This document shows positions 46,106-55,518 of a stretch of DNA of 64,000 bases, one piece after another. A model generated the notes under the pieces. The model did no database searches, had not been told where the DNA came from, and saw nothing but the letters and a program-made list of their open reading frames with translations. The translations under genes were made by a program, and so were the position numbers. The stretch comes from Brumimicrobium oceani (GTDB lineage Bacteria > Bacteroidota > Bacteroidia > Flavobacteriales_D > Crocinitomicaceae): positions 206,501-270,500 of the forward strand of contig NZ_QFRJ01000002.1 in the NCBI RefSeq assembly GCF_003143775.1. Direction: 5' to 3'. Within the stretch, counting starts at the first letter, position 1. The number at the start of each line of letters is the position of its first letter.

Positions 46106-47104
46106 ATGAGCGAAAGAGTTTTAGCAATAGTATTTACACCATTACAATACATAAATGCAAGATCATACATAATTAATAATAATTGTGAAGCAAATTCCAA
46201 AGTTCTAATTTTTGCATCAGACTCAAAAAATGTAAAAAGCATATTAGAAATTGTTGAAGAAAATAGTATTATTCCATTCAAAAGAATTGCTTATTTGCCA
46301 ATTAGGATAAACTGGATTTTAAAAGCTCTATATTTAAGATTAATCTTTAATTCAGAAAATTACGACTCTATCCTCATCGGAAATTTCAATAATATTTTCG
46401 CTTATTATTTGGGATATAAATTTTCAGAAAAAAGAAAAAAGATTACATTGGTTGACGATGGTTTCGCAACTATAAATGTATATAAAAAGAGAAATATTGA
46501 TGGCAATTATGGATTTGGATTTCGTAAATCAATATTGGATAAAATAATCTACAAAATATTAAGACTGAAAAAAACAAATGAAATTCCAAGAATGAATTTC
46601 TATACTCACTTTTCACTACCTAATAACCTTATCGACCATGTACTTCCTGCACAGAAAAACTCTTTTTACAATGATGAATTAATTATTCCAGAAAAAAACA
46701 TATGTTTCTTTATTGGGGCACCTGTAGTAGAATTGGATTTTATTTCATTTGATAAATTCAAATCCTTTATCAATGAAATTAAAACATTTTACAGCAAAAA
46801 AGGAATTGAAATTATATATGTATTGCATAGACTTGAAAATGAAAAAGAGATAGATCTCAAACAACAGAGATTTCGTAAGCCTATAGAAATAGTATTTGGA
46901 AATGAAATAAACTTTTTACCATCACACGTTATCTCTTTCTTCTCAACAGCATTATTTACGCTTTATCAAATTTATCCTAGCATAAACATTTGTTATTATG
47001 ACATATCAAAAAATATTGGAAACAAAACAAAAAAAGAAAATGTTCTAATGATTTATGAATATCTATCTAGCCTTACATCCATCAATAAATTTACTAATAC
47101 ATGA
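46106..47104 (+). CDS. Candidate sialyltransferase-like (GT52/GT-B type) glycosyltransferase
   Basis: 332 residues, start ATG one base after the wzx stop. 'VLAIVFTPLQYINARSYI' opens a Rossmann-like N domain. 'ITLVDDGFATINVY' has the D-D-G triad (117-119) seen in bacterial sialyltransferases of families 38, 52 and 80. 'IYVLHRLENEKEID' gives His241, and 'SHVISFFSTALFTLYQIYP' contains the Ser/Thr pair (280-281) that binds CMP phosphate in such enzymes. The gene lies just after the CMP-nonulosonate synthetase gene. The match to these motifs is partial (HR rather than HP), so the assignment is likely but not certain. Confidence 0.65.
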   Translation: MSERVLAIVFTPLQYINARSYIINNNCEANSKVLIFASDSKNVKSILEIVEENSIIPFKRIAYLPIRINWILKALYLRLIFNSENYDSILIGNFNNIFAYYLGYKFSEKRKKITLVDDGFATINVYKKRNIDGNYGFGFRKSILDKIIYKILRLKKTNEIPRMNFYTHFSLPNNLIDHVLPAQKNSFYNDELIIPEKNICFFIGAPVVELDFISFDKFKSFINEIKTFYSKKGIEIIYVLHRLENEKEIDLKQQRFRKPIEIVFGNEINFLPSHVISFFSTALFTLYQIYPSINICYYDISKNIGNKTKKENVLMIYEYLSSLTSINKFTNT

Positions 47105-48231
47105 TTGAAATAAATATAGCTGGAGATTTCTGCATAGAAAATAGAGTTATCAAAAGCCTGAGCCACGACAAAATTATTTTTTCGAAAGACTTTTCGAAAT
47201 TTTGGAATGATGCTGATTTTCGTATAGTAAATTTAGAATCTCCAATTACAGATTCAAAAAGTAAAATCTTAAAATCAGGTCGTCATATCAAAGCACCTAC
47301 AACTGTCGAAAAAGGTTTAAAGAAGCTTAATATTGATTACTTTTCCCTAGCCAATAATCACATTATGGATTATGGTATTAAAGGTTTATTGGATACTATT
47401 GAGATAATTGAAAAATCTGATTCAGATTTTTTTGGTGTTGTCAAAGAAAAAGAATTTTATGATTTTAAGATAATAGAAAAAGGTAATATTAAAGTAGGTA
47501 TCGCATCATTTAGTAATAATGAATTCTCTACATTTGAAGACTTCAATAATTCAGGAGCTTTGCCTATGGACTTGATTTACATATTCGAATTAATCCAAAA
47601 ATATAAAAAAGAGGTTCATCACATTGTTATTTTACTTCATACGGGTCTGTCAGGCAACCCATTACCTAGTCCTAATCAACTAAGACTTTGTAGACACTTG
47701 ATTAACATAGGAGCATCAGCAGTGTTATGCCAGCATTCACATATAATCGGTGCATATGAAAAATACAATAATGGTTTTATTTCCTACGGTCAAGGTAGTT
47801 TAGCTTTTGATTTAAACAGAACAAACACATCATGGAATGAAGGATATATTGTTAAATTTAAATTTGATAAAAATAAGATGGACACTGAAGTTAAAGGTCT
47901 TAAACAATTTGATGGAGACAATCAAATTCGTCTTTTAAAAGAAAATGAAAAAATAATATTTGATGGAAAATTAAAAAAAGTTAATGAAATTTTAAAAAAT
48001 GAAAATGATTTTCACTATGAATGGCAAAAGTTCGTCAAATTAAAAGAAAGTTATTATTTGAGAGAAATGTTTTTTTTCAACAATAAAATAATAAGACGAA
48101 TTTTTCGTAGACAAAATTTCTCTTTTTTATATAAGAACACCGGATTTGCTAAATTTCTAAATTTATTCCGAAACACGGAGCATTCTGAAATCATCCAAGA
48201 AATTCTTAAGAATAAATCTATTAGATTATAA
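47101..48231 (+). CDS. CapA/PGA_cap-like metallophosphatase-fold protein
   Basis: 376 residues. 'INIAGDFCIENRV', 'IVNLESPIT', 'YFSLANNHIMDYGIKGLLDTIEII', 'ILLHTG' and 'VLCQHSHIIGAYEKYNNGFISYGQGS' are the successive CapA/PGA_cap blocks, with D/H/N metal-binding residues of the calcineurin-like fold. In Bacillus the CapA family is needed for polyglutamate capsule, and similar proteins occur in many polysaccharide loci. No signal peptide or membrane segment is seen. It starts with ATGA overlap with the previous gene. Its substrate here is unknown. Confidence 0.85.
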   Translation: MIEINIAGDFCIENRVIKSLSHDKIIFSKDFSKFWNDADFRIVNLESPITDSKSKILKSGRHIKAPTTVEKGLKKLNIDYFSLANNHIMDYGIKGLLDTIEIIEKSDSDFFGVVKEKEFYDFKIIEKGNIKVGIASFSNNEFSTFEDFNNSGALPMDLIYIFELIQKYKKEVHHIVILLHTGLSGNPLPSPNQLRLCRHLINIGASAVLCQHSHIIGAYEKYNNGFISYGQGSLAFDLNRTNTSWNEGYIVKFKFDKNKMDTEVKGLKQFDGDNQIRLLKENEKIIFDGKLKKVNEILKNENDFHYEWQKFVKLKESYYLREMFFFNNKIIRRIFRRQNFSFLYKNTGFAKFLNLFRNTEHSEIIQEILKNKSIRL

Positions 48232-48243
48232 ATCAACAAATCT

Positions 48244-50004
48244 ATGTTTCTACTTTCCAAATTAAGCGAAAATAAAGCAAACCTCATCAGGGAATCAACT
48301 GAATCAAAGATTTCAGATTGTAAAGGTTATGATATAGGTGAATGGAATTTAAAAGTATTTGAAGGAGTCAGAAACAAATCCGTTTATCAAACAGGTAATA
48401 AAGACCAAGGAGGAGTATTAATAGGTACTCCTATGTATAAAAATTTACCATTAAACCATATTCTAAATCAATTATTGACAGACTTTCTAACAGGAAAATT
48501 AGAATTAGATCAACTAAAAGGCAATTATATTTTCATTCTCTGGAGAGACGAAAAAATTACTATACTTAATGACAAGTTAGGAGAACAATCAATATTTCAT
48601 AATGAAATAAGTTCTTCCATATCATCTTCATTTTTATTATTATTAAGGAATAGTAATCATAAATTTAAAATCAATCAAAATGCTTTACAAGAAAAACTAT
48701 CCACAGGTTTTAACCTAGGAAGTGAAACCTTAGTAAATGGAATAAGAAAAATCTTACCAAATAATCCTTTAGAATTCCCTGTATTAAACAATATAAATTG
48801 GGCCAAGCATGAATATAAAAAAATAGATGAAATTCGTTTACACGACAAAGGTAGAGATCAGAGTTTAAATGATCAAGCAAATCAACTAGGTGGTTATTTT
48901 ACTCAAATTAACAACACATTTAAAGATCAAATAGGCGATTTAGGATTATCAAGCGGTTTTGATTGTAGACTGATTTTGTCATTGGCAGATAAACACATTG
49001 ATAACAAATTACACTTACACTCTCATAATACAAAGGGTGTTCATGATACAGAGATAAAATATGCTAAAGAAATAGCTGAACTATATAGAACACAAATTGA
49101 TTTAATTCCTACCGAAAGACTCGAAAAATACGAGGATAAACGATTAGAAGAGATTTTAACAGAGAATCTAAACTTTTTTGATGGAATAAGTGCTAGACAC
49201 TTAGGAGCCTACAGTGAAACATATACTTTTGATTATAAAAAGTCAACTTTAGGAAATTCAGAATATAGCTTAAATGGTTTAGGAGGCGAAATTTATAGAG
49301 ATTCGTATTTTACTGGTTCAAAAAAAATGAATTGGAATGATTGGGTAAATCGCTATATATTTCTTCCATTTTCCGAGGAATCTGTGGGGTCTCCACAACA
49401 ATTAAATAATACATCAGATTACATACGAAGTAAGTTAGAAAAACAACTTGATGTAGATTTTGACAAGATGGATATGTTTTCTACTCATGCTTATTACGGT
49501 CTAATCAAAATGCCACAATGTAATGGCTCTGTAGCCTCAGCTTATGGAAAAGCCTCTCCCTTTCTGATGCCTTTTATAGAATATGATAATGTAATTGAAG
49601 CTTTAAAAGCTACACCCTATTTAGGGATCGGTGGCCAATACCAAGCCGAATTAATAACAAGGACGGCTCCTGCCTTGGCAAAAGTAGGTAGTCATTATGG
49701 GTTTAGTTTTGACAGCTTAAGTACAAAGTATCTAGTTTGGAGTAAACTTAAGACTTTAGGGTCTGTAAAAAGAAGAAATAAATTAGTTAAGAACCAGTTA
49801 ATTAAGAGAATGAACTCTTCTTCCTATTCAGAAATCATAAACATGATTCGAGAGAAGAAAGTATTAAATAAAGCAAAAGAAGTTTTATTAGACTATTCTC
49901 CTCATACGGATTTTGATAAAATGTTGATTGAAAGTACGCAAAGAAGATATATTATATACCTTGGTTTTATGTTGAAAGAATTAAGTGATTACATAGAAAA
50001 ATGA
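48244..50004 (+). CDS. Asparagine-synthase-like protein without the N-terminal catalytic Cys
   Basis: 586 residues. The N-terminal half keeps the Ntn-like pattern ('LKGNYIFILWRDEKITILNDKLGEQSIFH', residues 91-119) but has no Cys at residue 2, so glutamine cannot be hydrolysed by that domain. Residues 232-250 hold a PP-loop-like 'DLGLSSGFDCRLILSLAD', here SSGFDCR in place of SGGxDS. 'LNGLGGEIYRDSYF' matches the later AsnB block. Asparagine-synthase-like enzymes in O-antigen loci are thought to amidate uronic acids. The gene is 12 bases after the CapA-like gene and overlaps the next by 4. Confidence 0.75.
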   Translation: MFLLSKLSENKANLIRESTESKISDCKGYDIGEWNLKVFEGVRNKSVYQTGNKDQGGVLIGTPMYKNLPLNHILNQLLTDFLTGKLELDQLKGNYIFILWRDEKITILNDKLGEQSIFHNEISSSISSSFLLLLRNSNHKFKINQNALQEKLSTGFNLGSETLVNGIRKILPNNPLEFPVLNNINWAKHEYKKIDEIRLHDKGRDQSLNDQANQLGGYFTQINNTFKDQIGDLGLSSGFDCRLILSLADKHIDNKLHLHSHNTKGVHDTEIKYAKEIAELYRTQIDLIPTERLEKYEDKRLEEILTENLNFFDGISARHLGAYSETYTFDYKKSTLGNSEYSLNGLGGEIYRDSYFTGSKKMNWNDWVNRYIFLPFSEESVGSPQQLNNTSDYIRSKLEKQLDVDFDKMDMFSTHAYYGLIKMPQCNGSVASAYGKASPFLMPFIEYDNVIEALKATPYLGIGGQYQAELITRTAPALAKVGSHYGFSFDSLSTKYLVWSKLKTLGSVKRRNKLVKNQLIKRMNSSSYSEIINMIREKKVLNKAKEVLLDYSPHTDFDKMLIESTQRRYIIYLGFMLKELSDYIEK

Positions 50005-51128
50005 AGAAGATAAAACTATATAAGTTTTTAAAAAAAGTTACTCCAACAGGATTAAAAAAAGTATTGAGAAACAATATTTACATACCAGAATATGATGAAT
50101 ATTCCTTAGCTAAAACAAATCCATATTTAAATGATCCTGATACAGTTATATATCATGAATCTCCAATTAAAGTAGGAATAATTTACGGAGGAATTCAGTA
50201 TCACAAACACTGGATTGCTGCCTGTCATGAATTAAAAATTTCTTATCAAATAATATATCTAGAAAAGAAAGATTGGATAGACCAAGTAAAAAACTCTAAA
50301 TGCGATGTTTTTTTAACTTGGCCAGACGTTAGAACTGAAGAGGTTAAGTTGATGGTAGATGAGCGACTCCGAATAATGAATGAGGAACTTAATCTAAAAC
50401 TTTATCCTACCCTTAAGGAAATTTGGTTATACGAGAATAAGCGCGTTCAAAATTACTGGTTAGAATCTTTCAATTTTCCGAGACCTAAAACCGATATATT
50501 TTACAACGTGGAAGAGGCAGTTTCATTTTTAAGACAAACTGAATTCCCAATAGTCTTAAAAAGTAATTTAGGTGCATCAGCGAGTGGAGTCTATATTTTA
50601 AAAAACAGAGATAAAGCTATAAAAATGACAAAAGATTTTTTGCATTATGGATATAAAGTAAAACGCAAAGGTGCCAACAAGAGACAAAAAGGAAGTATTT
50701 ATTTTCAAAAGTACTTGGCCAACGTAAAGGAATGGAGAATGGTAAGAATCGGGGACTCCTATTTTGGACATGGAAAGGACATGGAAGGACAATTTCATAG
50801 TGGCTCAGGAAAGGCAAACTGGGACTTACCACCATTAAAAGCCTTCGAACTATTAAAAGAAATTACTGATAAGGGTAAATTCCATTCAATGGATGTTGAT
50901 CTTTTTGAAGATGATAAGGGCAATCTGTATGTAAATGAACTTCAAACTGTTTTCGGTAATAGCATCGCAAAGGAACAAATGAAAATAAAAGGAGTTCCAG
51001 GTAGATATTTACTTAAAAATAACAAATGGTATTTCGAGGCCGGTAGCTTTTGTGAAAATCATTTATGTAACTTAAGAATCACCTATATAATTGATAACTT
51101 AAAAGACATTCATGCCACAAAAAAGTAA
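50001..51128 (+). CDS. ATP-grasp family protein (first of two)
   Basis: 375 residues with no signal peptide. Residues 150-330 carry ATP-grasp landmarks: 'IWLYENKRVQNYWLESFNFPRPKT', 'FPIVLKSNLGASASGVYIL' (the glycine-rich phosphate-binding loop), 'EWRMVRIGDSYFGHGKD' and 'LYVNELQTVFGNS' (the metal-binding N-E-x-Q). ATP-grasp enzymes join a carboxylate to an amine through an acyl phosphate. Between an Asn-synthase-like gene and wzy, it may add an amine or amino acid to a uronic acid of the repeat unit. It overlaps wzy by 17 bases. Substrate unknown. Confidence 0.8.
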   Translation: MKKIKLYKFLKKVTPTGLKKVLRNNIYIPEYDEYSLAKTNPYLNDPDTVIYHESPIKVGIIYGGIQYHKHWIAACHELKISYQIIYLEKKDWIDQVKNSKCDVFLTWPDVRTEEVKLMVDERLRIMNEELNLKLYPTLKEIWLYENKRVQNYWLESFNFPRPKTDIFYNVEEAVSFLRQTEFPIVLKSNLGASASGVYILKNRDKAIKMTKDFLHYGYKVKRKGANKRQKGSIYFQKYLANVKEWRMVRIGDSYFGHGKDMEGQFHSGSGKANWDLPPLKAFELLKEITDKGKFHSMDVDLFEDDKGNLYVNELQTVFGNSIAKEQMKIKGVPGRYLLKNNKWYFEAGSFCENHLCNLRITYIIDNLKDIHATKK

Positions 51129-52356
51129 ACTCCTTACTTTATTTAAAACTGTAAAAAACAATTTCTTTTTAAAGATAAGTTTGATCGCATTTATTGTAGT
51201 GGCATTTACATTTAATGAAACAGGTCTAATGCCAGCTTTTGCAATGATAATGACATTCGCATTTCTGTTAAAAGAGCCTTATAGACTTTTTTTCAAAATA
51301 AAAAAATATCCGATTGAACTTAAACTTTTAAATTGCTGGGTAGCATGGGCCTACTTTACTGGAGTATTTACAGTCAAGAATATAAATCTATTCATGAATG
51401 GATTTTCCTCTTTAATACTTTTAGTGATTCTTATTAATGTTATATTCTTAATACTAGTTTATGATATTAGATTAATTAAACATCTAATATTTGCCATTTT
51501 TATATCCGGTTTGTTGCAAATTTTAGCTATTCAATTTGGTTTTCAGACTGAAGAAATGATAAATAAAGAAAGAGAATATGGATTAGCTGGTAACCCAAAT
51601 TCATTTGGATTAAAAATGGTCTTTGCAAGTATGTCTATTTTGATTTTCATGTCTTTTAAAAAATTTAAAGTTAATCTAACTTGGATAGTAGCGATTGCAT
51701 TATTAATTGTTTTTTTAGATGGAGTTTTTGATTCTGGATCTAGAAAATCAGCAATGTCATTCTTTGTGTTAATAGTTGGATTTATTGGGATTTATAAAGC
51801 CAATCAAAAGTATAAACTTTCCATTTCTAAAATATTCATTCCTCTTTTGATAATTGGTTTAATAACATACGCTCTAATTCCTATAATTATGGAGGGAACA
51901 GTATTAGAAGAACGTTTTGAAATGGGAGAAGAAAGAGGAGGTGTCGAAGGAGATATTCGTTATAAGATGTTTACCTTTGGATTACAATTATTTGCAGATA
52001 ATCCAATTTTTGGAGTTGGACTTAATAATTACCGTGTGTATTTTTTTTCAGGTCAATATTCTCACTCTGACTACGTAGAGTCTTTAACTTCAACAGGCTT
52101 ATTCGGTTTCATTATTTATCAATTTGTTTACATAATGGCTATTATAAAATCATATAAACTATCAAAAATAATTATGGATAAACAAGTTAGGTTTAATCTA
52201 TTATTTTGTACATTAATTGTTATTACAACAAAAATTATTGGATTAGGTATTATTTTATATAATTCTCCTTCAGCAATGATTATAATGGTTGGAGTTATAG
52301 GATATGTATATCATGTTGAACAAAGAATAAATAACAAATCTTTAAGTACATTTTAA
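51112..52356 (+). CDS. wzy: O-antigen polymerase/ligase-type membrane protein (Wzy-like)
   Basis: 414 residues with about ten membrane helices. 'VFDSGSRKSAMSFFVLIVG' and the loop 'NPIFGVGLNNYRVYFFSGQYSHSDYVESLTSTGLFGFIIYQ' form the Wzy_C/O-antigen ligase signature; the long periplasmic loop lies between helices 8 and 9 (about residues 260-320). It should polymerise repeat units after Wzx flips them. The ATG lies 17 bases inside the previous gene and the stop overlaps the next start by one base (TAATG). Confidence 0.87.
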   Translation: MPQKSKLLTLFKTVKNNFFLKISLIAFIVVAFTFNETGLMPAFAMIMTFAFLLKEPYRLFFKIKKYPIELKLLNCWVAWAYFTGVFTVKNINLFMNGFSSLILLVILINVIFLILVYDIRLIKHLIFAIFISGLLQILAIQFGFQTEEMINKEREYGLAGNPNSFGLKMVFASMSILIFMSFKKFKVNLTWIVAIALLIVFLDGVFDSGSRKSAMSFFVLIVGFIGIYKANQKYKLSISKIFIPLLIIGLITYALIPIIMEGTVLEERFEMGEERGGVEGDIRYKMFTFGLQLFADNPIFGVGLNNYRVYFFSGQYSHSDYVESLTSTGLFGFIIYQFVYIMAIIKSYKLSKIIMDKQVRFNLLFCTLIVITTKIIGLGIILYNSPSAMIIMVGVIGYVYHVEQRINNKSLSTF

Positions 52357-53543
52357 TGGTATTATTCTTAGTAAATACTTTTCCAAGTTTGGAAAGACCA
52401 AAAGACGGTGCTTTTAACCTGAGAGCTGCAAAACAGCTATCCAATTCTGTAAAACTAAAAATAATACATTTACGCGCTTGGCACCCCAAAAGAAAGTTTA
52501 TAGATACTTATCAAATTGATGGATTAGATATATCTGTTTTTTCATTTCCTCTTTTACCAAATTCTAGTCCGAGAATTTTAGGGTTACAATTATTGATTTA
52601 TAAAAATATTTTTCTGATGACGTTCAGGAAGAAATTAAAAAACATTGAACTTATTCATTCTGTAGGTGCCAGTTTCTCAGGAGTAGTCGGAAGTTATGTA
52701 GCCAAGAAACTCATCAAAAAGCATATAGCACAATGTATTGGGTCTGATATAAATTTCAGCTTACCAAAGTTGACTAATTCCTTAGGAATTAAAGGTTGGG
52801 AAAATAATGTGGATTATTTTGGTTGTAATAGCAATGAATTAGCCGAAGCAATCAAAAAACTATATTCAGCTGCAAACACTAAAGTAGTTTACAGAGGGGT
52901 AGATTTACAAGAATTCAAATTTAATCAACAAAAGTTTTTAGACCCAAGAGAGAAAATTTATTTATTGTTTTTAGGAGGGTTATCTTATCGCAGTGAAACA
53001 TCTTTTGGAAGAAATTTAAAAGGCGGTATTACTGTCCTAAAAGCATGGAAACTAGTTATTGACCAAAACCCTGAATTGAATGATAGGGTAGAACTTTTAT
53101 ATGGAGGACCTGAGACTTCAGTTGAATTACTAGAAAATAAGTTAGAAACGAATAATCTCAACTTATATTCAATTAAAGCAATTGGTCAACTTAGTAAGGA
53201 AGAAGTAAAACTATTTATGCAAAAAGCACATATAGTTTTAGTTCCTAGTATGGCGGAAGGTTTGCCAAATATTGCCATGGAAGCAGGTGCTTCTGGTTGT
53301 GTTATTATTGCTACAGATGTAGGAGGAACGCATGAAGTGGTGGTTGATGGTTATAATGGTAAATTAATTCAAGCAGGAGATATAAATCAATTAATCGCAG
53401 TAATAAAGTCAATCATTGAAAATAGGGGCGAATTAAAAGTTATGGGCCAAAATAGTAGAAAATTAATGGAAGATAAGTTTGATAAGAAGCAATTTTCACA
53501 AGATTATATATCATTGTATAACACGATATTAAATAAATATTAG
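52356..53543 (+). CDS. Glycosyltransferase family 4 (GT-B fold)
   Basis: 395 residues. 'VNTFPSLERPKDGAFNLRAAKQL' is the N-terminal acceptor-domain start. 'VVYRGVDLQEFKFNQ' precedes the donor domain, and 'VLVPSMAEGLPNIAMEAGASGCVIIATDVGG' holds the EX7E motif (E-GLPNIAM-E) of retaining GT4 enzymes. 'VVDGYNGKLIQAGDINQLI' follows. It is a retaining glycosyltransferase probably adding one sugar of the repeat unit at the cytoplasmic membrane. Donor unknown. One-base overlap with wzy. Confidence 0.9.
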   Translation: MVLFLVNTFPSLERPKDGAFNLRAAKQLSNSVKLKIIHLRAWHPKRKFIDTYQIDGLDISVFSFPLLPNSSPRILGLQLLIYKNIFLMTFRKKLKNIELIHSVGASFSGVVGSYVAKKLIKKHIAQCIGSDINFSLPKLTNSLGIKGWENNVDYFGCNSNELAEAIKKLYSAANTKVVYRGVDLQEFKFNQQKFLDPREKIYLLFLGGLSYRSETSFGRNLKGGITVLKAWKLVIDQNPELNDRVELLYGGPETSVELLENKLETNNLNLYSIKAIGQLSKEEVKLFMQKAHIVLVPSMAEGLPNIAMEAGASGCVIIATDVGGTHEVVVDGYNGKLIQAGDINQLIAVIKSIIENRGELKVMGQNSRKLMEDKFDKKQFSQDYISLYNTILNKY

Positions 53544-53546
53544 TTG

Positions 53547-54581
53547 ATGGCAAAATATAAAGTTCTTTATTTGATTAACTACGCCCCTAATTACCGAGAT
53601 AAATTTTTAACGGAATTAGGGCAGTTCGTAGATTTAACCGTAACTTCATATAAAGGAATAGAAGCTAATTTACAAGATCCGGATGAAAGAATAGGTTATA
53701 AATATATTCCTTTAGAAAAAAAGAAATTCTTGAAATTTCACTTTAACACCAAAGAGTTTACGCTTGGAAATGAAGATTATGATGTAATTGTAGTAGGGTA
53801 TTCAATGTGGTTTCTTCCTCGGATGTTCAATCTTTTCAGAAGAAAAAAAAGAGTAATATGTGAAGGACTAATCTACGGAAGTCATAAAGACCCCATAACT
53901 AAGCTTTTAAGAAAGATATTTATAAATGCTAATCAAGAAGGTATTTTAGTCTATTCCGAAATGGTTAAAAAGAGACTAATTAAGGAAACAAAAAAGCCTA
54001 TTATCGTATTTAACAATACCTCATATAGTAAAAGTGAAATCTCTCCTCTTCCTCTACCTGAGTTAAAAGATAAACTTCATATTATCTGGGTAGGCAGATA
54101 TCAAGAGCGCAAAAAAATAGATCGATTACATGATTTAGCACAAAGGGATTCTAGGGTTCACGTGAGATTGATTGGTCCTGGTATTCGTGAAGAATTCACA
54201 AATAAAAAGAAACTGGATAATTTGGAGATTTTTGATGCTGCTTATGAAGAAGAGTTAAAAGAACACTTTGAATGGGCACATCTCGTATTTAATCCGGGGG
54301 GAGCTGGCCTGTTAGTTATGAATGCGGCACGATTCAACCGATCTATAGCCATTGATCCAAACTCTCATCATGGACCGGAAATCCAATTAGCGATAGACGC
54401 CAATCAAGATTTTATTGATTTTTCAGAACCTAAAAAAGTAAAAGCCTACATTGATCAAATCTATTCAGACCCCCAACTTTTAAAAGAAAATGCTAAAAGA
54501 CTCTCTGATAAAATGGGAAACTACACAATTGAACACATGGCTCAACAATATTTAAAAGCTATTAAAGGAGAATGGAATTAA
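53547..54581 (+). CDS. Glycosyltransferase, GT4-like, atypical donor motif
   Basis: 344 residues from the ATG at 53547 (MAKYKVLYLINYAPNYRDKF). 'DYDVIVVGYSMWFLPRMFNLF' and 'IIVFNNTSYSKSE' fit a GT-B fold, 'HIIWVGRYQERKKIDRLHDL' matches the GT4 donor domain start, and 'HLVFNPGGAGLLVMNAARFN' replaces the usual EX7E block, so it is a divergent member. 'NHHGPEIQLAID'-like residues follow. No signal or membrane segments are seen. Probably adds another sugar to the unit, perhaps by a different mechanism. Confidence 0.78.
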   Translation: MAKYKVLYLINYAPNYRDKFLTELGQFVDLTVTSYKGIEANLQDPDERIGYKYIPLEKKKFLKFHFNTKEFTLGNEDYDVIVVGYSMWFLPRMFNLFRRKKRVICEGLIYGSHKDPITKLLRKIFINANQEGILVYSEMVKKRLIKETKKPIIVFNNTSYSKSEISPLPLPELKDKLHIIWVGRYQERKKIDRLHDLAQRDSRVHVRLIGPGIREEFTNKKKLDNLEIFDAAYEEELKEHFEWAHLVFNPGGAGLLVMNAARFNRSIAIDPNSHHGPEIQLAIDANQDFIDFSEPKKVKAYIDQIYSDPQLLKENAKRLSDKMGNYTIEHMAQQYLKAIKGEWN

Positions 54582-54582
54582 T

Positions 54583-55518
54583 ATGACTAACGCGATTCAA
54601 ATAATTGGCGGAGCCAAAACAGGTTATAATCTTTATAAATTTCTTTTAAAAGAAGGAATATCATCAACTCTTTATTATTTTCCAAATGAATATTCTGAGA
54701 AAAAGAGGATCGGTGAAGCTTTCATTATAAATAAGAATCAAATTTCTGATTCTAATAATATATTAGTTAGCTCTGAAACTGCCTTTAATCACCTATCAGA
54801 GCTCTATATACCATATCTATCCAATCATTATTATTTAAGAGATAAAGCTAATATTTCTAAGATTGCAAATGATATAAAAACAAACTACATCCCCGAAATC
54901 AATGTTAACAATCTTTTATTCCCTTTAGCCGTGAAACCAAAGGATTCTATGAAAGGGAATGTAAGTTTCAAATTTAAAAAAATTGAAACTAAAATAGAGT
55001 TTGATGAATTAGGATCAATTGTGAAAGAATGTCTTTTGCAACCATATTTAGATGAGAAAGAATATCGTCAAGTCGCTATCGCAGGTTATTATAATGGATA
55101 TGAAAATAGTTTAATTGCTGTCGAACAAAAAAACCATTATCCTAAAGGTATATCAGCATATGTTGTGAACAAGACGGCAGAGAATAAAGAGTTAATATTC
55201 AGAATAGAAGAACATTTATCTGATATCGATTATAAGGGTTTTATTGAGTTTGAATTCAAACAAAAACTGGATACTAAAGAATATTTTTTAATGGATATAA
55301 ATCCTAGAACATGGGGATGGTTTTATTATTATCTAGATAGTGTCCAAAATTTCAAAGAAGTGTTTTTGGAAAATAAACCTGTTCAATTAAGTACAAAACA
55401 AGCTTGGGTTAATACTCCGCGCTTAGGAATGGCTTTTTTAAAACATAAAAACTTAAGTTGTCCTAAAATCAGTGACATTTTAAAAAATAAAATCTGTTAT
55501 GAGCCTTACTTTAAATAA
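54583..55518 (+). CDS. ATP-grasp family protein (second of two)
   Basis: 311 residues. 'IQIIGGAKTGYNLYKFLLKEG' opens a pre-ATP-grasp domain, 'LFPLAVKPKDSMKGNVSFKFKK' near residue 115 is the phosphate-binding loop, and 'YFLMDINPRTWGWFYYYLD' carries the D-x-N-P-R metal/substrate motif near residue 240. This resembles COG3919-type ATP-grasp proteins found in surface-glycan loci. With the first ATP-grasp gene at 50001, it suggests two separate ligation steps. It overlaps the beta-propeller gene by 20 bases. Confidence 0.78.
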   Translation: MTNAIQIIGGAKTGYNLYKFLLKEGISSTLYYFPNEYSEKKRIGEAFIINKNQISDSNNILVSSETAFNHLSELYIPYLSNHYYLRDKANISKIANDIKTNYIPEINVNNLLFPLAVKPKDSMKGNVSFKFKKIETKIEFDELGSIVKECLLQPYLDEKEYRQVAIAGYYNGYENSLIAVEQKNHYPKGISAYVVNKTAENKELIFRIEEHLSDIDYKGFIEFEFKQKLDTKEYFLMDINPRTWGWFYYYLDSVQNFKEVFLENKPVQLSTKQAWVNTPRLGMAFLKHKNLSCPKISDILKNKICYEPYFK

